A DNA stretch of 64,000 nucleotides from Rhynchopus sp. YZ270_cl-10 (lineage: Eukaryota; Euglenozoa; Diplonemea; Diplonemida; Diplonemidae). Each line of letters opens with the position of its first letter. The stretch's first letter is position 1. The position numbers and the translations under genes are program-made. This document shows positions 48,749-58,038 of the stretch, in pieces. The stretch covers positions 372,001-436,000 of the forward strand of contig OZ037834.1 of assembly GCA_964035575.1 (NCBI GenBank), in the 5' to 3' direction. Under the pieces are notes generated by a model. That model was not told the origin of the DNA and searched no databases. It was given only the letters and a program-made list of their open reading frames with translations.

Positions 48749-51700
48749 ATGCGTGCCTCCAGAACCTGCCTTGCCCTTGGAAAGATGAAGGGTCTTGTTA
48801 TCCCCCCTTTCACCGTCTACTCCAAGAACGGCGACGTGGACATCAGCAAGATCGCAGAACACATTCAGATCATTGAAAAGATGAACGGCACTGCCGTCTT
48901 CCTGGGTGGGACCGGAAGCGAAGGTGCGAGCCAAACCATCGAAGAAAGGGTTGCCATCGCTACGGAATACCGCCGTGTGTTTGATGCGACGGACTCGAAG
49001 TTGAAGCTGATGCTCCACGTAGGTGCCACCTCGCTGAAGGAAAGCCAGCAGCTTGCAGAGGCTGCAGAGACCCTTAAGGTTGATGCCATCGCAAGCGTTA
49101 CCCCCACCTTCTTCAAACCCGCCAACGTCAATGTTATGTCGGAGTGGATGTCCGAGCTTGCCTCTGCAGCCCCGAACACCCCGTTCTATTACTACCACAT
49201 ACCGGTCATCACGAATCTTCCTGCGACCATCAGCGTCAAAAAATTCCTGGAGGTGTGTGGCCCTAAGACGCCGACCCTGCACGGTATTAAGTACACAGCG
49301 ATGAACCTGGCGGAGTTTTCTGATTTGACGCAGGTCGCTGGGGGGAAGTACGACATCATGGCGGGGCTGTCGGAGCAGATGCTTGCAGCGCTTGCCATGG
49401 GAGCCAAGGCGTCGGTGTCGGTGCCATACAACAACCCGTTCGCGATGAAATACTACCACAAAATCCTGGAACAGTACAACGCAGGAGACCTGAATGGGGC
49501 GCTGAAGACACAGCAGGAGATCAACAAGCTGACGTACCTTTTGCAAGTATGTAGTCCGGCTTTAACCCCCCTTTTTTTTTCATTCCCACTTTATCATAAC
49601 CACAAACACAAATACAGCAAAGGGTACATCTTTGTATCACCCTCTATTTCCTTCTTTTCGTAAAAGAATGTATCTGAACTAATTCATTTCCTTGTTTTTA
49701 GTTTATTCATCGGCGGCCCTCCGTCTTCAAAACCGATCCCTGATTCTGTGCGCGAAATGAGTATTATTTTTTGCCTCGCTCCCCAAATGCAAATCATCGT
49801 CAAGATGAGCTGTGTTCTTGTAGCGCACGGGGGGAGATTCGCCTTTAAGGTTAGTCACCCACAACAACCGTTGCGAGTGGTCCTCCTTTTGGCCACGTAC
49901 TGCAGGAGAGGGATATGGAGCTTGAGCTGTGCTCTTGAACGTTGCCGTTGCTAACTCTGAACCGCTTGCCCGCCCTCCGATATGTATCGCATCTTTCTTT
50001 TAAAAAAAAACCTCGTATATTTGCTTTATCCTGGGGCCACGCCTCACGTGGTTGATTGTCAGTTGCTGCTGTGGGATCGATTGTCGTCCGAGTCGGCTCA
50101 GCCAGCTCAATTTATTCGCTTCTACGCAAAGTGTTCAATGTGTTTCTCCAGGGTATTCAGGAGAAATTGCATTTTGTCCACGTTGTCATTGGCAACCATA
50201 GCATATTTCCCTCTCTTTTCGGGAGGGCTTTGTGTGTTGCCAGGGCAATGTGGACAAGGTCTACTACGGCTCTATTCCGTTGTCCCTTGTCCAGCTGGTG
50301 GTCATGCGCCACATCCCGCAAGATGCTGTTGTAAGACGGGCGTTTTTCTTTTTGTGCTTAACCCTATTCATTTGTCCACCCCATTGTACAGCCGGGTCAT
50401 GTGCCAAGGTACACTGTTCATGAGAGAGGGCTTTGTATTTCATTTATTTGCCCAGCAATGCTCTTTTATTTTTGTATTTCAACCAGGGGTGGGCGGGCAC
50501 CCTGGGGTTTTTTCCATTTTTTTGGATCGGGCACCCAGGTTTTTTCTAAGGATTTTTACAGGCAATTTTTGGATTTTTCTGAGAACACGCTGCCCCCTGC
50601 CGAAATATGTTCTCGGTTTTCCCTTTTCGGTGGGTTTTTTTTGGCCTTTTTCGGGTTTTCCGAGCTTTTACCCTCACTGTCACGGGGTCATTTTGAAAAA
50701 AATGGGCAAGTTCTTGGCTGATACACGTTTTGGTCATTACCACCAGCGAGTTGCTTAGCGGGGTTAAATTGAACTATGATTCTGGACCCACTGTAACGTG
50801 AACCGCCCCCTCGAAATTCAAGAAGGGGTCCTAAACCCGGGCGCGCTACGCGCTACGTGCACCCCGAATGTTCGGGATGAATATAAAACGGCGCCGCAGG
50901 CGAAAAAAAATTAGGGTACAGTATAAAAAATGCCGCTTTTATACCACAAAGCCACTCAGCGAATCCTTTTTTGCAGAGCAAAAAAGGGAAAATGGCGCCG
51001 CAGGCAAATTTTTTTTAAAGGTGCAGACCTGGGAGGCGCTGAATTATTTTTCTTTTTCGTTCCTCAGTGCCGTCAGGGCCTGCCCAAGTGCGCCAACGCA
51101 ATGCACTTTGCTACCACCGTGGTGGCGAGCACTTGTAGCACTGCAAGAAGCAAGGTTCCCTCGACGTTTGCAGTCACACGCACCATACTGTATTATTATT
51201 TATTCTGTTGTGCGGGAGGTGAAAGGGACGAGACCGAAGGAAGCGGGGTGGAGACTTTTTTTGTTCATTATGGCTTGGTACCGCACTCCCGGGCAGAGTG
51301 CGAGTTATTCTCAGCCACACGGGGCCCGGCCCGACCCCCCAGACTTTTTCCCCTAAGAAAAACCCTTAGAAAAATAAATTTTCCCCGTATAAAATCCTTA
51401 GAAAAAATAATTTTTCCCCCGTGTAAAATCCTTAGAAAAAATAAAATAAAATCAAAATCGGGCCCCGGGCACCCACTTTAGGCCCAGGCCTGATTTCAAC
51501 TCTACTTTTGTTTTTTTTCCTTCAGAGAGGATAGATGGTTAGTTCTTGGGGAAAAAATCTGCTATTTTTTTTCTTCTTCTTTTTCTTCTTCAATTCTGTG
51601 AACTGAAAGTATATGAATCTAATTCTTCAAAACACACATTTTTTAGGGACGTTATTCTACGCGAGAAATACCCTATTTTTATCAAAACCCCACATATGGG

Positions 51701-51940
51701 TGACATTTTGGTTTTGCCTTGGAGGAGCTATTTCGCATTTTTCAAAAAAAAATTACGCACACATGCACACACACCTCCCAGCATGGTGGCTACGGCTCAC
51801 CCGCATCAGTACTTCGCGCAGCCGTCAAGATGGACACCGGATTTGACCTGGGGCCCACGCGTCTACCCCTGGCGGACCTCTCCACTGCTTCGTACAACAG
51901 TGTAGAGAAAATCCTGCGGGAGTACCTTAAGCTTCTGTAG
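48749..51940 (+). CDS. N-acetylneuraminate lyase / dihydrodipicolinate synthase-family aldolase
   Basis: Exons 48749-49546 and 51782-51940, phase 0 junction, 318 residues, TAG stop. Class I aldolase barrel: GGTGSEG (residues 53-59) matches the substrate carboxylate loop, YYYHIP (147-152) holds the catalytic Tyr, and GIKYT has the Schiff-base Lys at residue 181. YYYHIP points to the sialic-acid lyase branch, which splits N-acetylneuraminate to N-acetylmannosamine and pyruvate, rather than to lysine synthesis. Exon 2 (HGGYG...MDTGFDLGPTRLPL) supplies the usual C-terminal helices and follows ...TYLLQ without a gap against bacterial NanA. An alternative start at 48785 (MKGLVIPP) gives the family's normal N-terminus. 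The 12-residue extension could be a leader or UTR. The single 2,235-bp intron is much larger than others here and contains a hAT-like element. Confidence 0.85.
50244..50330 (+). other. Exon-like segment inside the aldolase intron
   Basis: TGTTGCCAG precedes and GTAAGACG follows an 87-nt segment, exactly 29 codons, phase 0 at both ends and open in that frame (begins GNVDKVYYGS, ends IPQDAV). It has no counterpart in the aldolase family. It could be a cryptic or cassette exon, or a remnant of another gene. Confidence 0.35.
50484..51492. mobile_element. hAT-like DNA transposon, non-autonomous (1,009 bp)
   Basis: Left end CAGGGGTGGGCGGGCACCC; right end, read inward, CAGGCCTGGGCC...GTGGGTGCCC. 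Both sides are flanked by ATTTCAAC (50476-50483 and 51493-51500), a perfect 8-bp duplication typical of hAT. Subterminal inverted copies of TTCTAAGGATTTT lie at ~50543 and ~51425. No transposase frame remains. A GC-richer stretch at ~51060-51250 is not low-complexity and may be captured or remnant coding sequence. It lies in the aldolase intron. Confidence 0.9.
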
Positions 51941-52536
51941 AAAAGGAGAAGGGCGAGAAGAGGGGGTGGGGGGGAGGGACAGCTGAGAATAAGACTCGGG
52001 GAGTAGGGACCGGGGACCGGGAACCCGGATATTCTCAGCTGGACTGGGACCTGGACCGGGACCCAGCTTATTCTCAGCTGTGGGAGGGGAGGAGGGGGGA
52101 GGGAGGTGGGAAAAAGGGGGGGTTTTTTTTTCGTTTCCTCTGACGTTGCCGGAAAAAGTGGAAAAGTGGAGATTTGCACAACTGTGGCGACACAGTCGAG
52201 GTAATTACACTACTCCAACAAATTATCAAAAAGCGAATGTGTTTAACGGGTATACCTTCTATGCTGCATTGTAATTTAAAAAAAAAACGTTTTGAAGGGA
52301 GGAAGGTCTGACTGACTTGGTTAGATTTTTTTTCCCCCTTCAATTTTTATGGATCCCGTGAAGAGAAAAAAAAAAAATATTGGTCGTCAAAACAAATCAG
52401 ACAATTTTTTTTTCTCGTTCAAAAATGTCTTTTTTGGCAAGATTTGTGATGTGCTTCCGTGTAGCCTATATAAAATGATGGGGGGTGATTGGAGGTGGGG
52501 GTGTGGAAAGAAATAACCCCCCCACCGCCATAAAAT

Positions 52537-52598
52537 AACATTGATGTACAGACCCTATTAGCCCCAAGCTGGCTCTTAGGCGGTTGTCGATACAATAC
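52537..52598 (+). ncRNA. F7 structured element, copy C
   Basis: It keeps ACATTGATGTACAGA and GGTTGTCGATACAA of the family, but the inner hairpin reads CTATTAGCC/GGCTCTTAG (7 of 9 positions pair). The GGCTTCGGCC minihairpin is absent, so this copy is 5'-truncated or diverged. Confidence 0.4.
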
Positions 52599-53179
52599 TA
52601 ACATCCAAAACGTTTGCACCAGGGCATTTTACTATTTTTTTAAAAAAGCCCTGTGTTTTTATATAGTATGGTGACTAAGCACAACGAGGCTTAGGATCAT
52701 CTGAATAAAAAGCATTTTTCTTTTATAGATGTGTGCGCACGAGAGGTACGTTCATCTTTCATTTTTTTTTTTCTCTTCTTTTATTCACCCCTTTGTTTCA
52801 CCGAGGGCGCTTTGCACTTTCCCTGTTCTCTTTTTTTTTTCGTTTCTCAAAAAGGTGGCCAAAACACAGAGAGGCTTATGATTCCCCTAGAGTGTGCTCC
52901 ACTATGGGTGTGGCTGAAAGGGGGTACTATTTTTGTGCTATTTTGTGCTACTTTCTGCTATTTCCTCTATTTTGGGGTCGGCCACATCAACTATACTATT
53001 TTTTTCTATTTTTTTTTCAACTCCACATCCCCCTTTCCCCCCTTCGTCAGTGGGGAGGGCAGGTGTTGATCCACGGTCCCCTGATCCACGCATACGCTTG
53101 TTTTTGCCCGGATTGCAAAAAGCTACACTAAACGAAAAACACACGGCATTCCTTTCTCCCTTCCGAGAGTCCTCCCTCC

Positions 53180-53670
53180 CAGACTGCAGACTAAGAAATC
53201 ATTTAATTAATTACAATACCCACCCGGTTTTTTTTGAAAATGGGCCCCACGTATAAGCAACCGGGCTCATATTTCTCAAAATTTAAGTGGTCAAAAAATT
53301 GTCCAATTCTCGAGATTGACCCCACCACTGCACGGGCGGATCCCAAAAATGCAAATAAGGACCCTTTTCCACAACCTTCCTTCACCCCCCCGGTAGGGTA
53401 ACCGAAGGTGAAGTCAATATTACAAACCCGGGTTTTGAGGAAATTTTTGGCCGAAAATGGGCCCCAGCTATTAGTGACCGGGCTCATATTGTCCAAAATA
53501 TAAGTCATTAAAATTGTGTCCATTTCTTCAGATTGACCCCACCACTGACTGGGATCGGCCCAAAAATGCAAATAACGGCGTTTTCGCCTGCATTGTTCGT
53601 TACGAAACCCCGTGCAGACTAGCATTTAATTAATTAATTACCAGACCCCCAATCCTTAGTCTGCAGACTG
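53180..53670. mobile_element. hAT-like MITE (491 bp)
   Basis: Inverted ends CAGACTGCAGACTAAG and CAGTCTGCAGACTAAG (15 of 16 identical). Flanks CTCCCTCC at 53172-53179 and 53671-53678 form a perfect 8-bp duplication, though in pyrimidine-rich surroundings. Subterminal TTTAATTAATTA occurs at both ends. The interior holds two direct copies of the TTGACCCCACCACTG block (~53300 and ~53520). Non-coding. Confidence 0.85.
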
Positions 53671-53779
53671 CTCCCTCCCCCCCTTTTTTTTAGCTCTATA
53701 ATAGCCTCTCCCACACATGCGAACTAGATCAGGATGGATGTCCCTGTGTTCGCAATGATCCTGACATTCATCTGATGAG

Positions 53780-53913
53780 GTGGAAGCGGGAGTAGCACAT
53801 TATCAGATGGAAATTCACGAAATGGATTGTAGGACTGCATGGTTAAGGTGTTCACCCCCCCTGTACAGCTGGTCATACTAAGGTACACTGTTAACAAGAG
53901 GGTTTTGTATTTC
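53780..53913 (+). repeat. F2 dispersed element, long form
   Basis: Blocks GGAAGCGGGAGTAGCACATT, TAGGACTGCATGG, GTACAGCTGGTCATAC and GTACACTGTTAACAAGAGG in the same order as at 48551. A ~25-bp insertion separates the first two blocks. Confidence 0.75.
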
Positions 53914-53974
53914 AAGGCAACTTTTTATTTGTGCTGTTTTCGGACAAAAAATCTAACCCACACCCCAACTCAGG

Positions 53975-54017
53975 TCTTGTTTTTTTTCTTTTTTCCCTCC
54001 TTCCTCTTCTGCTTCAG
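53975..54017 (+). promoter_or_regulatory. Polypyrimidine tract and CAG before the twin-CX9C gene
   Basis: ~38 nt of T/C ending TGCTTCAG, 14 nt before the ATG. The clearest trans-splice-type acceptor in the window. Confidence 0.55.
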
Positions 54018-54031
54018 GGAGATACAACACA

Positions 54032-54256
54032 ATGTCAGAGCTGCGCCTGCCTGAATACTTCCCCTTGACTGTAAAGCCTTGCCACGAGGTTGCAGTTCCC
54101 TTCTTTCAGTGCTTCGAGACGAATGCGGTCATGCAGAATGAGGACGACAAGGACGCAGGACGGCGTGGACTCGCCGCGTGTGAAGAGGAGCTGCGCAAAT
54201 ACAAGACCTGCATGGACAAACACTCGCACCTCAGTAAGCACTACATGAAGGAGTAG
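54032..54256 (+). CDS. Twin CX9C (CHCH-type) protein, mitochondrial intermembrane space
   Basis: Single exon, 74 residues, TAG. Cys17-x9-Cys27 and Cys50-x9-Cys60 form the twin CX9C pattern of small helical hairpin proteins imported into the mitochondrial intermembrane space by the Mia40 pathway and locked by two disulfides. The N-terminus has no presequence, as usual for the family. Many members assist cytochrome c oxidase assembly or lipid transfer. I cannot place this one in a specific subfamily: the 22-residue Asp/Asn-rich loop between the pairs is longer than in TRIAP1/Mdm35, and the Cys pattern differs from PET191. Confidence 0.8.
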   Translation: MSELRLPEYFPLTVKPCHEVAVPFFQCFETNAVMQNEDDKDAGRRGLAACEEELRKYKTCMDKHSHLSKHYMKE

Positions 54257-55900
54257 TGTGCAAAAAGGAATGTGTGATTTTTTTTTGCAACAAAAAATAC
54301 ATCCAGCTAGACACAAAAATAACCCGGCTCGCTCAACGGAAGGGAAGGGTTTTGCGCCAATTGGGGTGTAAAGGGGTACGTCTCTGCCAATCGAGACGCG
54401 GGAGGGGGTTTTCGGGAGGTTTGGGGGGGAGTTTGGCGTGGAGGGGAGCAGCGGTACGATCTTTCCCACAGTAGGCGCAAGGTGTGTCCTAAGGCAAGCT
54501 CAGTGAGAACAGAAATCTCACGTAGTGCATAAAGGGTAAAAGCTTGCTCGATGCAGTGCTCTTCATTGTACCAAATACCCTCGGTGTGAAAGCATGGCCT
54601 AACGATACCTTTGGTCTCACTTCTGAGGGATGAAGCCGGAGTGACAGAAAAAAAATTAGGATAACTGGCTGGAAGATTGCTCGAAAATCATGATATTGGC
54701 TTTGTTTTCTATTGTCGTATTCCACATTTTTAGAGTCTACATTGTCGTTTCCCCTCGAAAAAATGACGGGCATGAACGCAAGGAGAACAGAAGAGGTGGG
54801 GGGAGCTTTTTCCATATGCCTTAGAACCATCCTACTAGAGGGTGTGGCTCGATGGGATGACGGTTGCAAAGACAATAGAGCTGATTTGATGGGTTCTGCA
54901 GCATTTGAGAGGATGGTGATTTTCAGTGTTGTGAATATGTCTACGGTTTAAAAAAAAAAACAATGCCTTCTCTTGGTGACTACATCATTAAAATAACGCT
55001 GCTTTGATGGGCCGTTGTTGTTGTTGTTGTTGTTCTAGGAAGACATTTTCCCCTTTTCTGTTTGAATTGAAACACAAAGGTGAGTGACGAAGCACAGAGA
55101 GTCTTAGGGTCATCTTATAAACTTTTCTTTTGATACAAACCAAGAAATGGATTGTAGGACTGCATGGTTTGGGTGTCCACCCGGTACAGTCATACCAAAG
55201 GTACACTGTTCACGAGAGGGGCTTTGTATTGCAACTCTACTTTCTTTCCCCCCATGTACACCCATCACACGATGCTCATGCTCGAACAACCACGTTGAAC
55301 GTGCCAAAAAAAAAATAGGATAAACTCTGGCTGGGGGTTTTACATTATCCCCGACCACACCCTTTTTTTTGTGCAAGATGACACAGCTGATGCTGTGCGA
55401 TAAAACGATTTGTGTTCAAAAGGTAGCTAACCACAGCAAGGCTTTAGGGCCTTCTTCATGAACCCTTTTTTTTTTCTTTTTCTTTTTGGTGAAAATACAC
55501 AAAAAAAAGGCACCCTGAACCCGTTCTTCCTGCACCCCCTCCCTCTTTTGTTTTGATGGTGAGGAAGCAAGAGCCCTGTAGGGGTGTGTCTCTTAGCGTC
55601 CCTCTTCCCTCCTCTGGATTGCTTCGTTGTTGTTGTTGTTGTTGTTATCGTCGTCTTCCTCTTGCAGGAGTCTTCCTCCTTCTCTCTCTTCCGCTTCACT
55701 CCTCTGGGCACGACGCGCTTCTTTTCGCCCCACTTCGTCGTGGGTTTTGAGAAAATAACCCATGTGAAAATTCACTTCAAAAAAAACCACACCATACAGC
55801 ACTCTCTACACAAGAGAAAAAAACTCCCCTCTCCTTCTCTCCACCCCCGGGTTTTTGCCTCTTCTTTTTTTCTTACTCTCTTTTTGCTTTTTGTTTTTGT
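54257..55900. other. Spacer twin-CX9C gene to CHMP5
   Basis: Holds F5 copies (55081, 55422) and a long F2 element (55142). The part at ~54480-54950 is not low-complexity and is open for ~80-130 codons on both strands, but I recognise no protein; it may be a gene or transposon remnant. Two (GTT)n runs lie at ~55015-55034 and ~55627-55646. Confidence 0.5.
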
Positions 55901-55917
55901 TTTTTTGTAACACCACA

Positions 55918-56926
55918 ATGCAGCGTCTATTCGGTAAATCCTCTGCAAAAACCAATGTCCCTGCACCGACCATCGAGGACACTCAGGACCGTATGGACAA
56001 GCGTGTCGGGTCTGTCGACACAAAAATCCAAAAGATGGATCAGGATTTGGCAAAGCTAAGTGACCAGATTAAGAGGGCCCGCCCTGGACCTGCACAGAAC
56101 CGTCTAAAGCAGAGGGCGATGCAGATCCTGAAGCAGAAGAAGATGTACGAAGGGCAGAGGGACCAGATTGAGACCCAGAAGTTTAACATGGACGAAATGG
56201 CGTTTGCGATGGAAACGGTGCGCGACACACATGAGCACGTGTCATGTCTCAAGAGCACGGCGCAGCAGCTCAAAACAGAGCACAAAAAGCTTGATGTAGG
56301 CGACGTAGAACGTCTGCAAGACGAACTGCAAGACCTTTACGACGACAACCAGGAGATTCAGGAAATCCTTGGGCGGAACTACGCGGTGCAGGATGACATT
56401 GACGACGACGAGCTGGAGGCGGAGCTGGCAGGCTTGGAAGACGACCTGTTGTGCAAGTATGTAACCTCCACGTCTTATTACAGCAATGTTGTTCCTTATA
56501 CCTATGCTTTCAATTTATTGAATTGGGGTGTTGGATGAATGGGGGCGCAAAAAAAGTTCGCAGAAAAGTGCGAATCACCCTCGAATTTTTTTTGATGTGG
56601 GGTGGAAAAAGCAAGAAGTGCGCATCACTCCGCTTCAGCCACACCATGGATTGCATATGTTGGAATACATAGGACAACTGACTACACGGTAATTTTTTAG
56701 TAGCCGCATGCCATTGGTTCAAGTCAACTTTCTTTTTTTTTTGACTTTTGTTTTCCCCTCTACTGCCCAGTCATGTCAAGCTCACACCACCCCACCACCA
56801 CCCCCCCACAGCAACGATGCTTCCTACCTTGACGACGCACTCGCAATGCCCTCTGGTGACCTGCCTGCAACAACCACTGCAGAAGAAACTGACCCAACTA
56901 GACTCGAACAACAACTAGGCCTGTAG
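55918..56926 (+). CDS. CHMP5: ESCRT-III subunit CHMP5 / Vps60
   Basis: Exons 55918-56456 and 56812-56926, 217 residues, TAG. The start MQRLFGK matches the CHMP5 N-terminus (MNRLFGK in human). The SNF7 core follows: basic helix 1 with IKRARPGPAQNRLKQRAM, then LKQKKMYE, FNMDEMAFAMETVRDT, and the acidic DDIDDDELEAELAGLEDDLL. Exon 2 gives SYLDDA, matching SSYLDEA of CHMP5 across the junction, which confirms the splice. Length is typical. The protein acts at endosomal membranes in late ESCRT-III, with LIP5/Vta1 and the Vps4 ATPase, in multivesicular body formation. No AG lies in the ~95 pyrimidine-rich nt before the ATG, unlike the other genes. Confidence 0.95.
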
Positions 56927-57105
56927 AGGGAGGGTTAGCTTCTCTTTGTCTTGTGTGTGTTTCTTTTTTTTTTATACTTTTTCGAGGTTGAGCAGTGAGA
57001 GAGAGAGAGAGGGAACGACAAATGACACTTTGTATTTTGGACAAGATATTTTGAGAAGGGTTTTTTTTTCTTCTCTGAGGTGACCCCAAGAGGCTTAGGG
57101 TCATC

Positions 57106-57978
57106 CAGTGGTCGCGCTAATTATGGGAAAAAATGGGGGAAAAATGGATTTCGGGTACGGAAAAACGTTCCTTGAAAAGGTTAGCTGGGGAGGCCCGGAA
57201 ACCCCGTTTTGTGGCATTTCCGGGCCAATCCCGGCTTGTGGTGGGGTATATACGGAAAAATGGACAAAATTTTAGTGACTTAAATTTTCGCAAAATATGA
57301 ACCCATACTCGTAAACAAGGGTCATTTTCAGGAAAATTCGGAAAATTCCGAGATTTGGAAGCAATTTTTCTCCTGAAAATCAGTGGGTTTTCAGCCTCAA
57401 AACATACCGCGATTGGAATTTCCGGAATCCGTCCGCGCTGTGGTGGGGTCACTTTGCCGAAATGGCCAATTTTTTGGTTTTGGTCAAAATCCATGTAGGG
57501 TAAAGAGGGCCAATGTAAATCCCACAACCAGATTTTCTCTCCCTGATCCTGACGTCTTGCAACATGAAAATGCGCGAAAACACCGGCATTTGCATTTCCG
57601 GAATTCGTCCGTTCTGTGGTGGGGTCAATTTGCCGAAATGGACAAGTTCTTGGTTTTGGTCAAAACCCGTAAGTGTAAGGTAAAGGGGGCAAGTGTTTGC
57701 CTGTAGAAACTGGAAGGGAACAGGCAGCGCCGCAGGCGCACGGTAACCAACTTTTTTTTTTTTCCTTTTCTTTTTTCTCCTCTTTCTTTTGACTTTCCGA
57801 GCCAATTGCGTTCCACGGCGGGGTCACATGCATATGCAAGTCCACTATGTGGTGGTCTTACTCAACAATATTAGAACTTCTGGTTTCTTAATGAAATCCC
57901 CGTACTGCAAAAAAAAAACGTTCCTACCAAAACCCCCAAAAATCCCGGGATGAGGGATGGACTTTAGCGCGAGCTCTG
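57106..57978. mobile_element. hAT-like DNA transposon, non-autonomous (873 bp)
   Basis: Left end CAGTGGTCGCGCTAA, right end inward CAGAGCTCGCGCTAA. GGGTCATC flanks both sides (57098-57105, 57979-57986), a perfect 8-bp duplication. It is inserted in an F5 element, whose two halves flank it. The interior has a direct repeat of ~177-bp period (57418 and 57595) of a block with TTCCGGAATCCGTCCG, TGGTGGGGTCA and TTGCCGAAATGG. No transposase frame. Confidence 0.92.
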
Positions 57979-58038
57979 GGGTCATCTTATAAACTTTTTT
58001 TTTGTCGCACAACTACCCCCCATTGCATCCCCCCCCCC

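Larger units (their letters stand above)
51941..54015. other. Spacer aldolase gene to twin-CX9C gene
   Basis: No gene seen. Contents: G-rich stretch with CTCAGCTG repeats (~51960-52080), F4 (52165), F7 copy C (52537), F5 (52669, 52861), F1 (52729), a GTGTGGCTGAA motif (52904), hAT-like element 2 and the long F2 element (53780). Confidence 0.6.

Noticed and set aside
51066-51154. Coding exon between TTCCTCAG and GGTTCC
   Set aside because: It lies wholly inside the hAT-like element, continues no frame of the aldolase and resembles no known protein.
54489-54951. A gene on either strand
   Set aside because: Open for about 80-130 codons in both directions, but no start context, no recognisable motif and no splice-supported extension. 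Recorded only as a possible remnant.
48551-55235. Long F2 elements as tRNA-derived SINEs
   Set aside because: No A- and B-box promoter motifs, no poly(A) tail with target duplication, and all copies in one orientation.
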